The notes: a model not told the origin generated them from the letters alone. A stretch of 58,879 nt of DNA from Henriciella sp. (GCA_029238175.1 JAQWGO010000112.1:1-58879), one strand, 5' to 3'. Positions 25,947 to 34,482 are shown, counted from the first letter of the stretch. Translations and numbers: made by a program.

Positions 25947-26786
25947 ATGCGCCAGTCCGCGGCAACCCTCGAAGCCTTTTATGCCTCAAAACTGGGGCAA
26001 AAAGCGGCTGATCGTATCGGTGAACGCCTGACCGACCTTTGGGGGCCAGGCAACGGACAACGCATTCTGGGGATAGGCTATACAAGTCCGCTGCTGCCGC
26101 TGTGGCAAACTACAGCACGCGCCTGCATTGGTGTTGTTCCAGAGGAAATTGGCGAAACCAGACTTTCATCTGAACGCGGGCAAAGCCTTTGCCACGCCCC
26201 CGAACACCGCCTTCCCTTTAGCGAAGGCATGTTCGACAAAATCCTACTCATGCACGCGCTAGAGGAAGCTGAAAGCCCCCGGCAACTCCTACGCGAAGCA
26301 TGGCGCGTCATGGCTCCGGAGGGCCGCATCGTTGTTGCCGTCACCAACCGCCGCAGCCTTTGGTCCCTCAATGATGCCGAACCATTCGGACATGGCCGCG
26401 CATGGACACGCCGGCAGATGGTGAACTTCCTCAATGATAGCCTTTTCCAAGTGACCGCTAGCACAACTGCTGTCCATATGCCGCCAGTGAATTGGCCAAT
26501 CGTCACCGCAGCGGCCAAATCATGGGAACAAGTTGGCGAGTTTATCACGCCCGGATTAGGCGGCGTTGTCCTCGTTGAAGCGGTTAAGCACCTCTACGCA
26601 AAACCCGGCGGCGGTGCAGGCGCGCCTGTGACCCAAGCCGTAAAGGCAGGCAAGAAAAGCACAGTTCTGCCCAGAAAGCTGGCATGGCAAGAAAAGACGC
26701 CCAAACCGCAGGACTCAGCGATTGACGCAGCCCTGCCACACGATACCTGTACATTTGAAACACCTACTGGAGCTGGGAAATCATGA
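25947..26786 (+). CDS. Class I SAM-dependent methyltransferase
   Basis: A 279-residue methyltransferase-fold protein. The SAM-binding glycine motif is degenerate (RILGIGYTSPLLPL), but HRLPFSEGMFDKILLMHALE and LREAWRVMAPEGRIVVAVTN are typical later motifs of the methyltransferase_11 group. The last 70 residues are a Lys/Pro-rich tail. The substrate is unknown. It is divergent from gloB and overlaps the P-II gene by four bases (ATGA), so the two are translationally coupled. Homologues next to gloB are a recurring feature in alphaproteobacteria. Confidence 0.75.
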   Translation: MRQSAATLEAFYASKLGQKAADRIGERLTDLWGPGNGQRILGIGYTSPLLPLWQTTARACIGVVPEEIGETRLSSERGQSLCHAPEHRLPFSEGMFDKILLMHALEEAESPRQLLREAWRVMAPEGRIVVAVTNRRSLWSLNDAEPFGHGRAWTRRQMVNFLNDSLFQVTASTTAVHMPPVNWPIVTAAAKSWEQVGEFITPGLGGVVLVEAVKHLYAKPGGGAGAPVTQAVKAGKKSTVLPRKLAWQEKTPKPQDSAIDAALPHDTCTFETPTGAGKS

Positions 26787-27127
26787 AACTCGTTACAGCC
26801 ATTTTCAAGCCAAGCCGTCTTGATGCGGTCATTGATGCGCTCGGTGAAACCGGGGTTTCTGGCCTAACCGTGTCCGAAGTTCGTGGATACGGCCGCCAGC
26901 AAGGCAAGACCGAAGTTTACCGCGGTGCGGAATACGAAGTCCGCCTTCTGCCAAAGGTCAAAGTCGAGGTGGCATGTTCAGCCGCGGACGCTGAACGCGT
27001 CGTAGAAGCAATCTCTACATCAGCTAACACAGGCACAATCGGTGACGGTAAAGTCTTCGTTCTTGATCTGGAAAGCGTTGTTCGCATCCGTACAGGCGAG
27101 CGTAACGAGCAAGCCATCGGCAGCTAA
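26783..27127 (+). CDS. glnB: Nitrogen regulatory P-II protein
   Basis: P-II proteins sense ATP/ADP and 2-oxoglutarate and control AmtB, GlnD/GlnE and other targets. The 114 residues align directly with E. coli GlnB: the T-loop GKTEVYRGAEY contains Tyr51, the uridylylation site; GDGKVFV carries Lys90; and RIRTGERNEQAI is the C-terminal signature. Position 85, Lys in E. coli GlnB, is Thr here. It is coupled to a methyltransferase rather than to glnA or amtB; an amtB lies 20 kb away at 47150. Whether it is the GlnB or GlnK type cannot be settled from sequence. Confidence 0.9.
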   Translation: MKLVTAIFKPSRLDAVIDALGETGVSGLTVSEVRGYGRQQGKTEVYRGAEYEVRLLPKVKVEVACSAADAERVVEAISTSANTGTIGDGKVFVLDLESVVRIRTGERNEQAIGS

Positions 27128-27194
27128 AGCAGAACTAATCTGGTCGGAGTGGTGCTCCGCCTCTTGATTTTCCGCGTGCTTCCCGGCACGTGAC

Positions 27195-27215
27195 CATGCT
27201 CAGACATGGAGCATG
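27195..27215 (+). promoter_or_regulatory. Hairpin over the hisC ribosome-binding site
   Basis: CATGCTC (27195-27201) and GAGCATG (27209-27215) form a 7-bp perfect stem with a 7-base loop. The only good ribosome-binding site for hisC, GGAG at 27208-27211, lies at the loop-stem junction, with ATG at 27218. Such a fold could lower or regulate translation. Confidence 0.4.
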
Positions 27216-27217
27216 TG

Positions 27218-28297
27218 ATGACAGGGCCTAAGCCACTACCGAATATCCTTGAGATTACGCCATATAAAGGCGGCCAATCGCTTGAGAATGCGCATAAACT
27301 GTCCTCGAATGAGAACCCACTCGGTTGCAGCCCTTTGGCGTCAGCAGCTGTAGAGCGTGCTGCCAAGTCACTCGAACTCTATCCTGATGGCTCTGCTGCT
27401 GCTTTGCGCGAAGCGATCGCTAAAAAATATGGGCTAGATGCCGAACGCATTGTTTGCGGCTCTGGCTCAGACGAAATTTTCCAACTTCTCGCCCGGGCCT
27501 ATTTGCGCCCCGGCGACAATATTGTGCAGTCTCAGCACGGCTTCCTTGTCTACCGCCTTGTCGCCCAACAATCAGGCGCAGAAACACGTAGCGCACCTGA
27601 AAAAGATCTGACCGCTGATATCGATGCGATGCTGGAACTTGTCGACGAAAACACCAAGATCGTTTTCCTCGCCAACCCAAACAATCCAACGGGCACCTAT
27701 ATTCCCTACTCTGAGGTCAAGCGCCTGCACGAAGGTCTACCAGAAGACGTCCTTCTTGTACTGGACGGCGCATACGCAGAATACGTTCACAATAATGACT
27801 ATAGCGCCGGAATGGAATTAGCAGGTGAAATGCCGAATGTGCTAGTCACGCGGACATTCTCAAAAATTCACGGCCTCGCCGCGCTTCGCTTAGGCTGGGC
27901 CTATGGTCCAGAGAGCGTTATCGACGCCATCCACCGCACACGCGGTCCTTTCAATGTGAATGCCGTTGCGCAAGCTGCCGGGATTGCCGCGATAAATGAT
28001 GAAGCTTTCCAAGCTGCCTCAGTCGCGCACAATGATGCTGAACTCCTTCGCGTCAGTGCAGCCGTCGAAAAAGCAGGCTTCAAAACATATCCAAGCGTTG
28101 GCAACTTCGTCTTGATCCGCTTTCCAGAAACGCCAGGCCGGACCAGCGCTGAGGCCGATGCCTTCCTGCGCAAGAATGGCATCGTCATTAGAAATGTCGC
28201 GGTTTATGGTCTGCCCGATTGCTTGCGCGCCTCTATCGGCACGGTTGAACAGAATGATCAGATGATTGCCGCGTTTGAGGCTTTCGCGAAAAGCTAA
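27218..28297 (+). CDS. hisC: Histidinol-phosphate aminotransferase
   Basis: A PLP-dependent class I/II aminotransferase that makes histidinol phosphate; in operon with tyrA it may also act on aromatic keto acids. Motifs include KLSSNENPLGCSP, GSGSDEIFQLLARAYL, LANPNNPTGTY, LDGAYAEYV and the PLP-lysine segment TRTFSKIHGLAALRLGWAYG. The frame opens at ATG 27206, but the better start is ATG 27218 (MTGPKPLPN), six bases after GGAG. The TAA overlaps the tyrA ATG by one base. hisC-tyrA pairs are common in alphaproteobacteria. Confidence 0.92.
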   Translation: MTGPKPLPNILEITPYKGGQSLENAHKLSSNENPLGCSPLASAAVERAAKSLELYPDGSAAALREAIAKKYGLDAERIVCGSGSDEIFQLLARAYLRPGDNIVQSQHGFLVYRLVAQQSGAETRSAPEKDLTADIDAMLELVDENTKIVFLANPNNPTGTYIPYSEVKRLHEGLPEDVLLVLDGAYAEYVHNNDYSAGMELAGEMPNVLVTRTFSKIHGLAALRLGWAYGPESVIDAIHRTRGPFNVNAVAQAAGIAAINDEAFQAASVAHNDAELLRVSAAVEKAGFKTYPSVGNFVLIRFPETPGRTSAEADAFLRKNGIVIRNVAVYGLPDCLRASIGTVEQNDQMIAAFEAFAKS

Positions 28298-29238
28298 TGG
28301 GTGACAACGCGTTCAATCGTATTGCCATTATCGGCATAGGCCTGCTCGGTTCTTCAATCGCGCATGCGGTAAAGTCCTATGGCGGGGCTGATGAAGTATT
28401 GCTTTGGGACGCCGACACAGATGTCAGGGCGCGGGCCTCACGCGTCGTACCGGGGCAAGTCACAGAGACGGCAAAACAGGCCGTATCGAACGCTGATTGT
28501 GTAATCCTATGTACGCCCGTCGGTGTACTTGCCAGTGTCACCGCTCTGATCTCACCTGACCTTAAAGCTGGCGTCATACTCACCGATGTAGGGTCTGTGA
28601 AAGACAAAGCCGCTAGCGATATGTCCGCCAATGCTCCGGTGCACGCCCATGTTATTCCGGGTCACCCAATTGCGGGCACCGAAAAATCTGGACCCGAAGC
28701 AGGCTTTGCCAGCCTATTCCACGACGCATGGCATATTCTCACGCCGCTAGAAGACCACACTGAAGAATATCTAGCAGCTGTAGATACTTTAGAAGCTTTT
28801 TGGAAAACATTGGGCGCGAAAGTCGAAACGATGGATGCGGCGCGCCATGACCGCGTATTGGCCATCACGTCTCACCTCCCTCACCTGATCGCCTATAATA
28901 TCGTCTCTACGGCATATGACATGGAAAGCATCGAAGATGGCGAAGTCGTAAAATACTCCGCCGGTGGTTTTCGCGATTTCACACGTATTGCGGCCTCTGA
29001 TCCAACCATGTGGCGCGATGTTTTCCTGACCAATAAAGATGCGGTTCTCGAAACACTGGGGCGCTTCAGCGAAGATTTAGCCGCCCTTCAACGCGCCATA
29101 CGCTGGGGCGACGGCGATACGTTGATGAAAGAATTCACGCGCGCGCGCGGCATTCGCAAAGCGATTATCGACGCCGGCCTTGATACAGACGAAGCTGATT
29201 TCGGCAGACGCTCTAACGATAGTTCAGAGAAAAGCTGA
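28297..29238 (+). CDS. tyrA: Prephenate/arogenate dehydrogenase
   Basis: This oxidatively decarboxylates prephenate or arogenate in tyrosine biosynthesis. The 313 residues begin with a Rossmann motif, IAIIGIGLLGSSIAHAV, followed by ILTDVGSVKDKA, HVIPGHPIAGTEKSGPEAGF (the conserved catalytic-His region) and DRVLAITSHLPHLIAYNIV. There is no chorismate mutase or ACT domain. It is translationally coupled to hisC by TAATG. The choice of substrate and cofactor is not evident. Confidence 0.93.
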   Translation: MGDNAFNRIAIIGIGLLGSSIAHAVKSYGGADEVLLWDADTDVRARASRVVPGQVTETAKQAVSNADCVILCTPVGVLASVTALISPDLKAGVILTDVGSVKDKAASDMSANAPVHAHVIPGHPIAGTEKSGPEAGFASLFHDAWHILTPLEDHTEEYLAAVDTLEAFWKTLGAKVETMDAARHDRVLAITSHLPHLIAYNIVSTAYDMESIEDGEVVKYSAGGFRDFTRIAASDPTMWRDVFLTNKDAVLETLGRFSEDLAALQRAIRWGDGDTLMKEFTRARGIRKAIIDAGLDTDEADFGRRSNDSSEKS

Positions 29239-29239
29239 A

Positions 29240-29400
29240 CGGGCGACGCTCCCCTTAAAAACGCCGCCCATCCTTGTGCCTAATCGGAGCAAGGCACCTT
29301 CGCGCGTGGAGATGTGGCGCACCTACGGACAGTGCTGTGGGTCTCCTTCGCGGTCGGACGCCAGCTTCAGAATTGACTGCAATCAACTCTTCAGCCCCCC
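29240..29400. ncRNA. Candidate structured RNA or attenuator region
   Basis: The gap after tyrA has several nested dyads: GGGCGACG against CGCCGCCC (29241-29270), GTGCC against GGCAC (29277-29298), and an extended one: GGAGA (29309-29313), GCAC and GTGC arms inside, closing with TCTCC (29342-29346), with matching 6-base internal loops TGTGGC and TGTGGG. The first may end the tyrA mRNA. The rest resembles a folded small RNA, but no Rfam family was recognised and the strand is uncertain. Confidence 0.25.
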
Positions 29401-29512
29401 GTCCTGCATTCTGTGTTAAAGAACCTAACCTGAATGAACTGCGTGTAATGCGTTGGCAGGCGTTCATGTTGGTTGGCCTATGTTCATATTCAGGCGATCG
29501 TGGAGGAAACAA

Positions 29513-29989
29513 ATGAAACAAAGGCACATCTTTTTTGCCGCCTTGGCAGGCCTATTTGCAACAGCATGCACAACCGTAGAGCTTGAAGCGATATCCGCAG
29601 GATTAGCGCAAGGTTTGGCCGAAGCGTCCTATGATCTGAACACTCAACAATACGGATATAACCCAGCTTATTCGGGGCCGTATTATGCGCCCACGGGTTT
29701 CTCATCATATTCCGGGTGGCCCACGACCTACTCATACGGCCAATATGTCGGCGCGTTTAGCTGCTCACATACCGGAGATTTCTACACTTGCGATAGCGAC
29801 GGAGATGGCTTTGCAGACATGTATGGCAACTCAAGCACAGGCTCATTCTCATCGTCTCACCTTCGGGTGAATGGCCGCGGCAAAGCGTTCACATGGGATA
29901 GCGCGTGCGGATGCTGGGAACGTGAGCCTGCTTATGATGGCCCGCGCACAGGGCGCCACAAAAACTATAGAGATTACGACTATGATTAG
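29513..29989 (+). CDS. Lipoprotein with an EF-hand-like loop
   Basis: Not a family I recognise. The start is ATG 29513 after GGAGG, giving 158 residues. A lipoprotein signal is clear (MKQRHIFFAALAGLFATACT, Cys in the ATAC lipobox). The middle is rich in Tyr, Ser and Gly. The motif CDSDGDGFADMYG fits a calcium-binding DxDxDG loop. The C-terminal part has three more Cys residues and an Arg/Tyr/Asp-rich end. It overlaps the next lipoprotein gene by eight bases, so the two are probably co-expressed envelope proteins. Confidence 0.7.
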   Translation: MKQRHIFFAALAGLFATACTTVELEAISAGLAQGLAEASYDLNTQQYGYNPAYSGPYYAPTGFSSYSGWPTTYSYGQYVGAFSCSHTGDFYTCDSDGDGFADMYGNSSTGSFSSSHLRVNGRGKAFTWDSACGCWEREPAYDGPRTGRHKNYRDYDYD

Positions 29990-30443
29990 AGCGATCTTAC
30001 TCTCCAGCTTAGCGATTGGCTTATCAGCTTGCGCAACAAGCACGCCTTATGGCGCCGCCGCACGTGAAGGCGCTAAAGGCTACGCCGTGCAACCGATTGA
30101 GAACAATCGCTTCCGCGTGTCCTACCGCGATAATGACGCTGAAACGGCAAGAACCAGAGCTTTGCGCCGCGCCGCAGAGGTCACGCTAGAAAACGATGCT
30201 GAATGGTTTCAAGTTGTGAACGCTTACGATGATGAATTCAGCCAAGACCGTCGCGGCGGCTCTTCGGGTTCACGTGGCAGATCAAGTGTCGGCGTGGGTC
30301 TAGGGATCAGTCTTCCCCTTGGCGGCGGAAACTCTGGCCCGGTCACGCACGTGATAGAGATTTTGACCGGAAGCGGCGATAAACCTGCGAATGCACGCAT
30401 CTATGACGCAGAAGATGTCGTCATGAACCTAACCGGACGCTAA
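29982..30443 (+). CDS. Lipoprotein of the CC0125/CC1285 type
   Basis: A 153-residue predicted lipoprotein starting at ATG 29982 (MIRAILLSSLAIGLSACATS, lipobox LSAC). The central segment NRFRVSYRDNDAETARTRAL followed by RRAAEVTLENDAEWFQVV matches a small lipoprotein family named after Caulobacter loci; function unknown. A Gly/Ser/Arg linker follows, then a beta-rich end. The start lies inside the last codons of the previous lipoprotein gene. The longer frame from 29871 overlaps that gene heavily and lacks a signal sequence. Confidence 0.7.
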   Translation: MIRAILLSSLAIGLSACATSTPYGAAAREGAKGYAVQPIENNRFRVSYRDNDAETARTRALRRAAEVTLENDAEWFQVVNAYDDEFSQDRRGGSSGSRGRSSVGVGLGISLPLGGGNSGPVTHVIEILTGSGDKPANARIYDAEDVVMNLTGR

Positions 30444-31153
30444 GCCGGAATTTCCTCACCCGCCCAATCGAACGCCTTGCCACTATCGCCGGGCGTCAGA
30501 TGACCGATGACGTCCAGTAAATAGCCCGCCGACTGCGCCGGGGTAAACAATTTTTTATCTGGGACATTTCCCTGAAATGGTTCAGATAGGCCTGTATCGA
30601 CTGTCCCGGGATGCAGTCCAACCGCAATAAAGTCTTCATTTCGCCGGGACTGTTCAATCGCATAATTTCTGATCAGCATATTCAGCGCTGCTTTAGATGC
30701 ACGATAGGCATGCCACCCGCCAAGCCGATTGTCCGAGATCGATCCCACCCGGGCAGACAAGGCAGCAAAGACCGCGCGCCCTTGGCGCGGCATGATCGGT
30801 AAAAAGTGCTTCGCAACCAGACCCGGCCCAAACGTATTGATTTCAAAAATCCGGTTAAACGATGCCATGTCCTGATGCCGATACGACTTTTCTGGCTGCA
30901 AACTGCCATCTGAGAGTAGGCCCGTTGCCACAATGACAAGGTCCGGCACGCCAGCTGCTTTGATCGCCGCAGCCGCTTTTGCGATACTGTCTTCATCCAG
31001 AATATCAATTTGGCCAGCCTGTATTTTTGGATGCGATCCTGCAGCACCCGACCGGGAGAGCGCATGCACAATTTCAACATCACGCTGATTTGCCAGCGCG
31101 CTAACTAAAGCTGCACCTATACCGCCCGTTGATCCAATAATAACTGCCCGCAT
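30440..31153 (-). CDS. SDR-family oxidoreductase
   Basis: A short-chain dehydrogenase-like protein of 237 residues from ATG 31153 (MRAVIIGSTGGIGAALVSAL); AGGAG seven bases upstream fixes this start. The cofactor loop is GSTGGIGAA; the catalytic region has SARVGSISDNRLGGWHAYRA, then SKAALN, giving Ser and Tyr-x3-Lys. Subfamily features (EINTFGPGLVAKHFLPIM, VGLHPGTVDTGLSEPF) resemble the CsgA/C-factor-like group. The substrate is unknown. The stop overlaps that of the convergent lipoprotein gene. Confidence 0.85.
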   Translation of the reverse strand: MRAVIIGSTGGIGAALVSALANQRDVEIVHALSRSGAAGSHPKIQAGQIDILDEDSIAKAAAAIKAAGVPDLVIVATGLLSDGSLQPEKSYRHQDMASFNRIFEINTFGPGLVAKHFLPIMPRQGRAVFAALSARVGSISDNRLGGWHAYRASKAALNMLIRNYAIEQSRRNEDFIAVGLHPGTVDTGLSEPFQGNVPDKKLFTPAQSAGYLLDVIGHLTPGDSGKAFDWAGEEIPA

Positions 31154-31207
31154 AATAATACTCCTGCTCACGACAGGAATTAGAACGACCGCGCAGGATA
31201 CAAGCCT

Positions 31208-31744
31208 TTAAACGCGCAATCCCGTTTTCCCGCGAAAAATAGTCAGCAAGTCCAGCTGCGCCTCTAACGGCTCACCTTCCGCTTCAGAGACAGCAACCAG
31301 CATACTGTCCATATCAACGATCTGTTTCGGCCCCATGCCAGATGTGTTCTGAATAAAATCAGTCATTCGCGTCATAATCGCATGGTTCGTGCCGGCATCG
31401 CGGGTCAACCATCCGGCCTGCGCGATCAATTCATCTGCATCTCGCTCTGTGAAGTCGAAATGATGCATAATCTCACCACGGATTGCGGCTTGTTGGTTTT
31501 CCGTCAACGGCCCGCGCGCCATTGCAACCTCCAACATCAAAATTGTCGCCGCCTCTCTTGGATCATCCACGACATCAAGACCACCTTTGCCGCTACGATG
31601 CTTAAACATCATTCTACGCGGCAGGTTCACAACTGATTCGGCCACCTTGCGACCATCCTTAGCAACATCGCCAAGCATTTTCAGACGCCAGTACCAGACA
31701 GCGACAAACCCAATAATTCCGATCAGAATACCAATGATATGCAT
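31208..31744 (-). CDS. TerB-like membrane-anchored protein
   Basis: 178 residues: an N-terminal hydrophobic helix (MHIIGILIGIIGFVAVWYW), a basic linker, then a TerB-like helical domain with DPREAATILMLEVAMARGPL and IRGEIMHHFDFTERDADELI. TerB-type domains occur in tellurite-resistance and membrane-stress proteins, some binding metals through acidic helices. No other ter genes are near, so tellurite resistance should not be inferred. It is upstream of and co-oriented with the SDR gene (54-base gap). Confidence 0.65.
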   Translation of the reverse strand: MHIIGILIGIIGFVAVWYWRLKMLGDVAKDGRKVAESVVNLPRRMMFKHRSGKGGLDVVDDPREAATILMLEVAMARGPLTENQQAAIRGEIMHHFDFTERDADELIAQAGWLTRDAGTNHAIMTRMTDFIQNTSGMGPKQIVDMDSMLVAVSEAEGEPLEAQLDLLTIFRGKTGLRV

Positions 31745-31823
31745 CTGTTTCCCTCAGTTCCTCTATCGTACTGCGAACGCTCACACGGTTGAAGCAAAAA
31801 GCAATCACTGCCACATTAATTAT

Positions 31824-32189
31824 ATGAACCAAAAAGAGCATAATACATTTTGTCAAAGCCTGCCCGCAACATCGCATGTGGTTCAGTGGGGCAATTCCGA
31901 TGTCTGGAAAGTTGGCGGCAAAGTCTTTGCTATCGCTGGGTGGGGCGAGGCTGATGTGTTCGACGTAACCTTCAAGGTCTCACCCCTGTCATTCGATATC
32001 CTCAAAGACCAACCGGGTTTGCGTCCAGCCCCCTATCTCGCCTCGCGCGGGATGAAATGGATCCAGCATTACGCCCTGCCCGGTTTGAATGATGAAGACC
32101 TAAAAGCCTATATAAAGGAAAGCCACCGGCTTGTGGCCGATGGCTTGTCCAAGAAAAAGCAAAGAGAGCTTGGCTTACTTAACGATTAA
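31824..32189 (+). CDS. MmcQ/YjbR family protein
   Basis: 121 residues with the MmcQ/YjbR fold, related to the CyaY-like double-wing DNA-binding superfamily. Conserved stretches are VVQWGNSDVWKVGGKVFAIA, VTFKVSPLSFDIL, APYLASRGMKWIQHY and ESHRLVADGLSKKKQRELGL. The role is unknown; DNA binding is assumed from fold only. I chose ATG 31824 because it gives the normal family length; the frame extends upstream without homology, and no clear ribosome-binding site precedes the ATG. The TAA is nested with the stop of the convergent PQQ dehydrogenase gene. Confidence 0.82.
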   Translation: MNQKEHNTFCQSLPATSHVVQWGNSDVWKVGGKVFAIAGWGEADVFDVTFKVSPLSFDILKDQPGLRPAPYLASRGMKWIQHYALPGLNDEDLKAYIKESHRLVADGLSKKKQRELGLLND

Positions 32190-34372
32190 GGCGTTTCATC
32201 GCTAATCGCCGCATCGATACCCTCTGAATTGTGCGCCTGTTGAACGACATAGGCGCGAATAGACTCAATCTCGTCTTCCGACAGAACATCGGCGAATGAG
32301 ACCATGCCGATCGATTGCAGGTTACCGTCCGCGACAACGCCTTTCCAAGCCTCTGGGCTTGATGCGTAGCTCGACCAGCGTAGATCGGGCAGCACGCCTG
32401 CACCAACCGCAAACGGGCCATGACAAACGGTACAGTTACGCGCGTATTGAACTAAGCCCTCTGCAAGCTGCGCTTCATTGCCAAACTCTTCGGTCTTCGG
32501 CGTGCGATCCACAAGTGGCACATCAATGTCCGCAATCACCTGATCCCCGCCCAGCTTGAAGGTCACAACCTTACCAACCGAAGGCGGCACAGCTTGAGGC
32601 GCGGCAACCCCACCTGCTGAAAGCAAGTAGGCCGAGCCCCATCCGGTCGTAATCGTCACATATTGCTCACCGTCAATCGCAAAAGTACCCGGGCCAGAAG
32701 CGGCGCCTGATTTAACATCATGCACCCACAATTCTTCACCAGTGGCAGCATTATAAGCTGCAAACTCGCCATTCAGTTTACCCTGAAAAACGACACCGCC
32801 AGCGGTCGACAGAACCCCGCCATTCCACGGCCCCTCATGCTCTACCGTCCAGCGCGCCTCATTGGCGACCGGATCCCAGGCAATCAAGCGCCCTTTCAGA
32901 CCTGACCGAAGGAATTTGAACACCTCACTTGGAATAATCGGAGGAACCTCAGCTGCGAAATCTGCACCTGTATTCCACTTTGTTGAATTCTCTTGAAAGC
33001 GTGGATCCTCGGCATAGGCCTGCGGTATTTCCTGCGCCGGAATATAGGCGAGACCAACGTCAGGATTAAACGCCATCGGGTGCCAGTTATGGCCGCCCAG
33101 CGGTCCTGGCGTCTGCAAGTATGGAATTTCAGCATAACGCGCTTCAGGCACCTCAATCGGTCGCCCTTCTGCCGTCAATCCTGTAGTCCAATTCTGGGGA
33201 ACGTACCCCGCGCCCTTAATGAACTCACCCGTGGCTGCATCAATGACATAGAAATAGCCATTCTTAGGCGCCTGCATAACAACGCGCCGATCTGCACCGC
33301 CCTCACCGAGAGGTAAGTTCGCGAGGATCAGTGTTTGTGTGGCTGTATAATCCCAATTATCTCCGGGCGTCGTCTGGAAGTGCCACTTATAAGCGCCCGT
33401 ATCCGCATCAACTGCCACGATAGACGACAAGAATAAATTGTCCTTACCCGATGGATCGCGGAAAGTTTGGTTCCATGGGGAGCCATTACCAACCCCAAAA
33501 ATGACAGAGTCATTTGCTTCGTCATAGATGATGGAATCCCAGACGGTTCCGCCGCCACCGGCGTCTTTCCACTCACCCTCTTCACCCCACGTAACATTCC
33601 CAACTTGTTCAAAAGCCGCATCAGAGGCCGCCCCATCAGGCTCCTTGTTTGGATTTGGTACGGTGTAGAACCGCCAAACCGTCTCGCCCGTATTCACGTC
33701 ATAGGCTGAGACATAACCGCGAACACCCAGCTCAGCGCCGCCATTCCCAATCAGAACTTTCCCATCAACAACGCGCGGCGCGCCCGTAATCGTATAAGGC
33801 CGAGATTGGTCAACTGTCACCTTGGACCAAATAACCTCACCTGTTTTGGCATCCAACGCCTGAACTCGGCCATCAATCACTCCAAGGAACAGCTTGCCTT
33901 CATAAACGGCAACGCCCCGGTTCACGACATCACAACACGCATTCACGCCAACGGCGCGGTCAACATCCGGATCATGCACCCAAATCTCTGCACCCGTTTT
34001 GGCATCCAGTGCATACACAACAGACCAAGCCGAAGTCACATACATGACGCCGTCAACCACGATTGGGGTCGACTCAACACCGCGTGACGTGGCTAGATCA
34101 TACGTCCATGCCACCCCTAGGTCGCCAACGTTTTCCGCACTGATACTGGTCAGTAGAGAATGTCGCTGCTCATCATAGGTGCCGCCATAAGACAACCATT
34201 CTTCAGGCGTCTGATCAGCATTCAGCAAGCGCTCATCAGTAACATTCGCGAACTTTTCTGGTTCTGGGGTATCGGTCGTCGTGGCCTCTTGCGGGCCTCC
34301 GCACGCCGATAGAACGATAGCAGATATAGCGGCCAAAGCCGCTAACTTTAAATGCTTCTTGGGCGTTTCCAT
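32186..34372 (-). CDS. PQQ-dependent alcohol dehydrogenase with cytochrome c domain, predicted lipoprotein
   Basis: A quinohemoprotein of about 728 residues. The first 600 or so form the eight-bladed PQQ propeller; the vicinal Cys pair NACCDVVNRGVAVY (about 144) and GDNWDYTATQTLILANLPLG are diagnostic. A cytochrome c domain at the end has ARNCTVCHGPF (heme site) and a possible Met ligand in SIGMVSFADV. It oxidises alcohols or aldehydes in the periplasm and passes electrons to its heme. The start is ATG 34372 after GGGAGGCG. The leader METPKKHLKLAALAAISAIV ends LSACGG, a lipobox, so it is probably membrane-tethered. No PQQ biosynthesis genes are in the window. Confidence 0.9.
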   Translation of the reverse strand: METPKKHLKLAALAAISAIVLSACGGPQEATTTDTPEPEKFANVTDERLLNADQTPEEWLSYGGTYDEQRHSLLTSISAENVGDLGVAWTYDLATSRGVESTPIVVDGVMYVTSAWSVVYALDAKTGAEIWVHDPDVDRAVGVNACCDVVNRGVAVYEGKLFLGVIDGRVQALDAKTGEVIWSKVTVDQSRPYTITGAPRVVDGKVLIGNGGAELGVRGYVSAYDVNTGETVWRFYTVPNPNKEPDGAASDAAFEQVGNVTWGEEGEWKDAGGGGTVWDSIIYDEANDSVIFGVGNGSPWNQTFRDPSGKDNLFLSSIVAVDADTGAYKWHFQTTPGDNWDYTATQTLILANLPLGEGGADRRVVMQAPKNGYFYVIDAATGEFIKGAGYVPQNWTTGLTAEGRPIEVPEARYAEIPYLQTPGPLGGHNWHPMAFNPDVGLAYIPAQEIPQAYAEDPRFQENSTKWNTGADFAAEVPPIIPSEVFKFLRSGLKGRLIAWDPVANEARWTVEHEGPWNGGVLSTAGGVVFQGKLNGEFAAYNAATGEELWVHDVKSGAASGPGTFAIDGEQYVTITTGWGSAYLLSAGGVAAPQAVPPSVGKVVTFKLGGDQVIADIDVPLVDRTPKTEEFGNEAQLAEGLVQYARNCTVCHGPFAVGAGVLPDLRWSSYASSPEAWKGVVADGNLQSIGMVSFADVLSEDEIESIRAYVVQQAHNSEGIDAAISDETP

Positions 34373-34482
34373 AAAGCGCCTCCCTTGTTTCCTCACATCC
34401 GACAGCTTCTTCGAGCCGTTCGTTAGTGTTTAGAGTATGGAAAACGATGCCCCTGTCGAGGGCAGACGCTGGGTAAGGTGGA

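Noticed and set aside
31208-31744. Tellurite-resistance locus
   Set aside because: Only one TerB-like domain is present and no other ter genes are nearby.
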